Below, piece after piece: positions 6,775-8,413 of a stretch of DNA of 8,413 bases. The notes beneath the pieces are model-generated. The model saw nothing but the letters and a program-made list of their open reading frames with translations, made no database searches and was not told where the DNA came from. The position numbers and the translations under genes are program-made. Source of the stretch: Legionella sp. (GTDB lineage: Bacteria; Pseudomonadota; Gammaproteobacteria; Legionellales; Legionellaceae); assembly GCA_004297865.1 (NCBI GenBank), contig SCSO01000226.1:1-8413 (forward strand), in the 5' to 3' direction. The number at the start of each line of letters is the position of its first letter. Position 1 is the first letter of the stretch.

Positions 6775-7650
6775 ATGTTCAAGGGAAGCATTGTTGCCTT
6801 AGTCACACCCATGAAAAATGACCAAATCGATCAAGACCATTTGCGCGAATTAGTAGAGTTTCACATTGAAATGGGCACAAATGGCCTCGTTGCAGCGGGG
6901 ACCACAGGTGAAGCCGGTACTTTATCCCATCAAGAAAAGCTTTTAGTCATTAAAACCGTTGTTGACCAAGCCAAAGAGCGCGTTCCCGTGATTGCGGGTA
7001 CTGCAATGAATGCAACTAAAGAATGCGTGGCTTTAACCCGTGAGGCCATGAACTTAGGGGTACACGCTGCTTTAATCATGACCCCTGGCTATATTAGACC
7101 TACCCAAGAGGGCCTGTATCTGCATTACAGTACCATCGCTCATGAGGTACCTATACCAATTATCCTCTATAATGTATCTGGAAGAACTGGGATTGATCTT
7201 TTACCCGAAACCGTGGCCCGCTTAGCGAAAATATCCAATATTGTGGGGATAAAAGAGGCCAACGGAGAAATGTCTCGTTTACAAGAGCTTTTAAGTCTTT
7301 GTGAAGGCAGTAGCCTGGATGTCTTCAGTGGTGATGATTTAACTGGCGCTCAATGGGTTCTCGCAGGTGCGAAAGGCATTATTTCTGTTACTGCGAATGT
7401 TGCTCCCAAAATGATGGCAAAATTATGTGATCTAGCTTTAGATGGGAATGAAGCGGCTTGTATGCAGCTACAAGATCAATTGTTACCTTTGCATGAATTA
7501 ATGTTTATTGAATCAAATCCTATTCCTGCAAAATGGGCTACAAGCAAAATGGGGTTTATGGCTAATGAATTACGGTTACCCTTAACACCTTTATCTACGG
7601 CATATCAAAAGCCATTAGAAACTGTACTTAAGAATTTAGAATTGATTTAA
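6775..7650 (+). CDS. dapA: 4-hydroxy-tetrahydrodipicolinate synthase (DHDPS)
   Basis: DapA condenses pyruvate with aspartate semialdehyde in the cytoplasm, the first committed step to diaminopimelate and lysine. At 291 residues it matches the E. coli enzyme (292) with a constant offset of one. The catalytic set is complete: T43 and T44 in GTTGE, Y106, Y132, R137, and the Schiff-base lysine K160 in GIKEA. SGDD (185-188) and ISVTANV are also present. Two things are odd. Around the active site YNVPSRT has become YNVSGRT, and TPYYNRP has become TPGYIRP. At the lysine allosteric site H52, N79 and E83 are kept, but E. coli S48, H56 and Y106 correspond to A47, K55 and G105, which suggests weak or absent feedback inhibition by lysine. 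It leads a probable three-gene operon, with 12 bases to the next gene. Confidence 0.96.
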   Translation: MFKGSIVALVTPMKNDQIDQDHLRELVEFHIEMGTNGLVAAGTTGEAGTLSHQEKLLVIKTVVDQAKERVPVIAGTAMNATKECVALTREAMNLGVHAALIMTPGYIRPTQEGLYLHYSTIAHEVPIPIILYNVSGRTGIDLLPETVARLAKISNIVGIKEANGEMSRLQELLSLCEGSSLDVFSGDDLTGAQWVLAGAKGIISVTANVAPKMMAKLCDLALDGNEAACMQLQDQLLPLHELMFIESNPIPAKWATSKMGFMANELRLPLTPLSTAYQKPLETVLKNLELI

Positions 7651-7662
7651 CTGGGGAGTGTT

Positions 7663-7875
7663 GTGAAGAAATTAGGTTGTGTAGTACTGGCAGGGCTTGT
7701 TTTATCAGGATGTGCTGGACGTTATTCTAGCAGTGGTGAGCAAAAATACATGCAAAGTCGTAATGGGGCAAAAGTGCAAGTTCCTTATCCGTTAACGACA
7801 GATAATATGAGTAATTTTTATGATTTACCACCACAAAACCAAGATCCACGGGTGAATATAGCGCCACCCAGATGA
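7663..7875 (+). CDS. Short lipoprotein resembling the N-terminal segment of BamC
   Basis: This 70-residue protein uses a GTG start preceded by GGGGAG four bases upstream. Residues 1-17 form a lipoprotein signal peptide ending in lipobox L14-S15-G16-C17, with alanine at +2, so outer-membrane anchoring is expected. The mature part is about 53 polar, proline-containing residues with no predicted fold. Its order (RY after the cysteine, GEQKYMQ, then VPYPLTTDNMSNFYDLPP) recalls the disordered N-terminus of E. coli BamC, which lies along BamD, and bamC follows dapA directly in enterics. The two folded helix-grip domains of BamC are absent, and no room remains for them before the next gene, 16 bases on. 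The BamC link is an inference from position and weak similarity; an unrelated small lipoprotein is the alternative. Confidence 0.82.
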   Translation: MKKLGCVVLAGLVLSGCAGRYSSSGEQKYMQSRNGAKVQVPYPLTTDNMSNFYDLPPQNQDPRVNIAPPR

Positions 7876-7891
7876 AAAAAAGGGTATTTCT

Positions 7892-8413
7892 ATGACGCCA
7901 TCAGAATCGGGTGAATTGCTCATTATACAAGAGCTCTCCAAGCGTATTGTGGAAGCGCAACGTAAAATCAGGATTCTTGATAGTATCAAATGGGATGATA
8001 GCATTCGTCAGGACTTTTTTAAAAACAAAGGGAATAAACTTCCCTCAGTTGATAAAGCCTATTACGATAGTAGACCCTTACCCTTTGATGTACATGAGAA
8101 ACAAGAAGAATTTAGAATTATTTTACGCGATGCACAAAATCAATTAGGTCAATATGCAACGCTTACCCGTTTAATTCGTAGACAATGCGAGGAGTATAGC
8201 CGTGCGGCCCAAATGCTGTCGCATCGCGGAACCCCAGGTTTTAGCGAATTGGCTATGGAATTGTATGGGAGCCCAGATGATGTCTTTTACGCGGGTGGAC
8301 CACGCATGTCTGAAATGGGTACGTTGTTATTTGACGTGCTCACCGATTTGGATGTGCAACTCCAATCTGAAGCTGATTTAAAACGTTATACCCCACAGCA
8401 AGCTCAAGAAATT
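7892..8413 (+). CDS. DUF1704 / MATCAP-family protein (flavohemoglobin expression-modulating QEGLA motif type), 3' end cut by window
   Basis: The frame from ATG at 7892 stays open for 174 codons to the right edge. A purine run, AAAAAAAGGG, lies just upstream and provides a modest ribosome binding site. I recognise the N-terminal part of the DUF1704 family: LDSIKWDDSIRQDFF (residues 29-43), a long helical stretch, then SHRGTPGFSELAMELYGSPDD (near 109-129) and a glycine-containing turn. The family contains putative zinc metallopeptidases with a HExxxH-like motif, and its animal members are tubulin tyrosine carboxypeptidases. Bacterial members carry an annotation about flavohemoglobin expression that I regard as weakly founded. 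The catalytic motif would lie beyond the window, so activity cannot be judged here. It is 16 bases behind the short lipoprotein gene and probably co-transcribed with dapA. Confidence 0.85.
   Translation, partial: MTPSESGELLIIQELSKRIVEAQRKIRILDSIKWDDSIRQDFFKNKGNKLPSVDKAYYDSRPLPFDVHEKQEEFRIILRDAQNQLGQYATLTRLIRRQCEEYSRAAQMLSHRGTPGFSELAMELYGSPDDVFYAGGPRMSEMGTLLFDVLTDLDVQLQSEADLKRYTPQQAQEI

Noticed and set aside
7651..7891. Frameshifted remains of a full-length bamC
   Set aside because: Only 16 bases separate the short lipoprotein from the next gene, so no space exists for the folded domains and no decayed coding sequence is visible.
7911..8147. Plus-strand open frame of 78 codons near the right end
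   Set aside because: It overlaps the DUF1704 gene in another frame, has no recognisable domain, and the frame from 7892 shows clear family similarity.
1..8413. Defence island, CRISPR array, toxin-antitoxin pair or mobile element
   Set aside because: Both strands were read; every sizeable frame is a housekeeping, transport, motility or envelope gene, and no direct repeat arrays or transposase features were seen.

Overview
The window looks like an ordinary chromosomal segment of an AT-rich gammaproteobacterium. MotA, MotB, DapA and the SdaC-type transporter all resemble their Escherichia coli counterparts residue by residue. The low GC, a stand-alone motAB pair, a serine-type transporter and the mix of small lipoproteins suggest Legionella or a close relative. 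That placement is an inference from gene content; no rRNA or other taxonomic marker is present. I see no insertion sequence, phage gene, tRNA, CRISPR array or other sign of a mobile island.

Layout. (1) Positions 1-2528, plus strand: a large SNF2-family DNA-dependent ATPase whose reading frame is still open at the left edge, so its N-terminus is probably missing. (2) Positions 2560-3852, minus strand: an SdaC-like serine/proton symporter. It is convergent with the helicase, and its stop codon lies inside a hairpin terminator. (3) Positions 4030-6089, minus strand: motA then motB, the flagellar stator, as a two-gene unit bounded by candidate terminators on both sides. MotB carries an extra N-terminal stretch of about 88 residues. 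(4) Positions 6256-6549, minus strand: a small glycine-zipper lipoprotein with a tyrosine/arginine-rich tail. (5) Positions 6775-8413, plus strand: dapA, a very short lipoprotein and the first 174 codons of a DUF1704/MATCAP-family protein, closely spaced and probably one operon. The lipoprotein sits where bamC sits in enterics and resembles only the disordered N-terminus of BamC. The last gene runs off the right edge.

The genes do not form one pathway. MotA and MotB build the stator. DapA starts the diaminopimelate/lysine branch that feeds peptidoglycan, to which the MotB periplasmic domain binds. The small lipoproteins belong to the outer envelope. The points most worth a second look are the MotB extension, the mini-BamC-like lipoprotein after dapA, a DapA lysine site that looks degenerate, and the DUF1704 gene, which is easily missed because it has no stop codon in the window. 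I found no convincing new multi-gene system.

No gene-free stretch exceeds 300 bases. The longest, 6550-6774, holds divergent candidate promoters.
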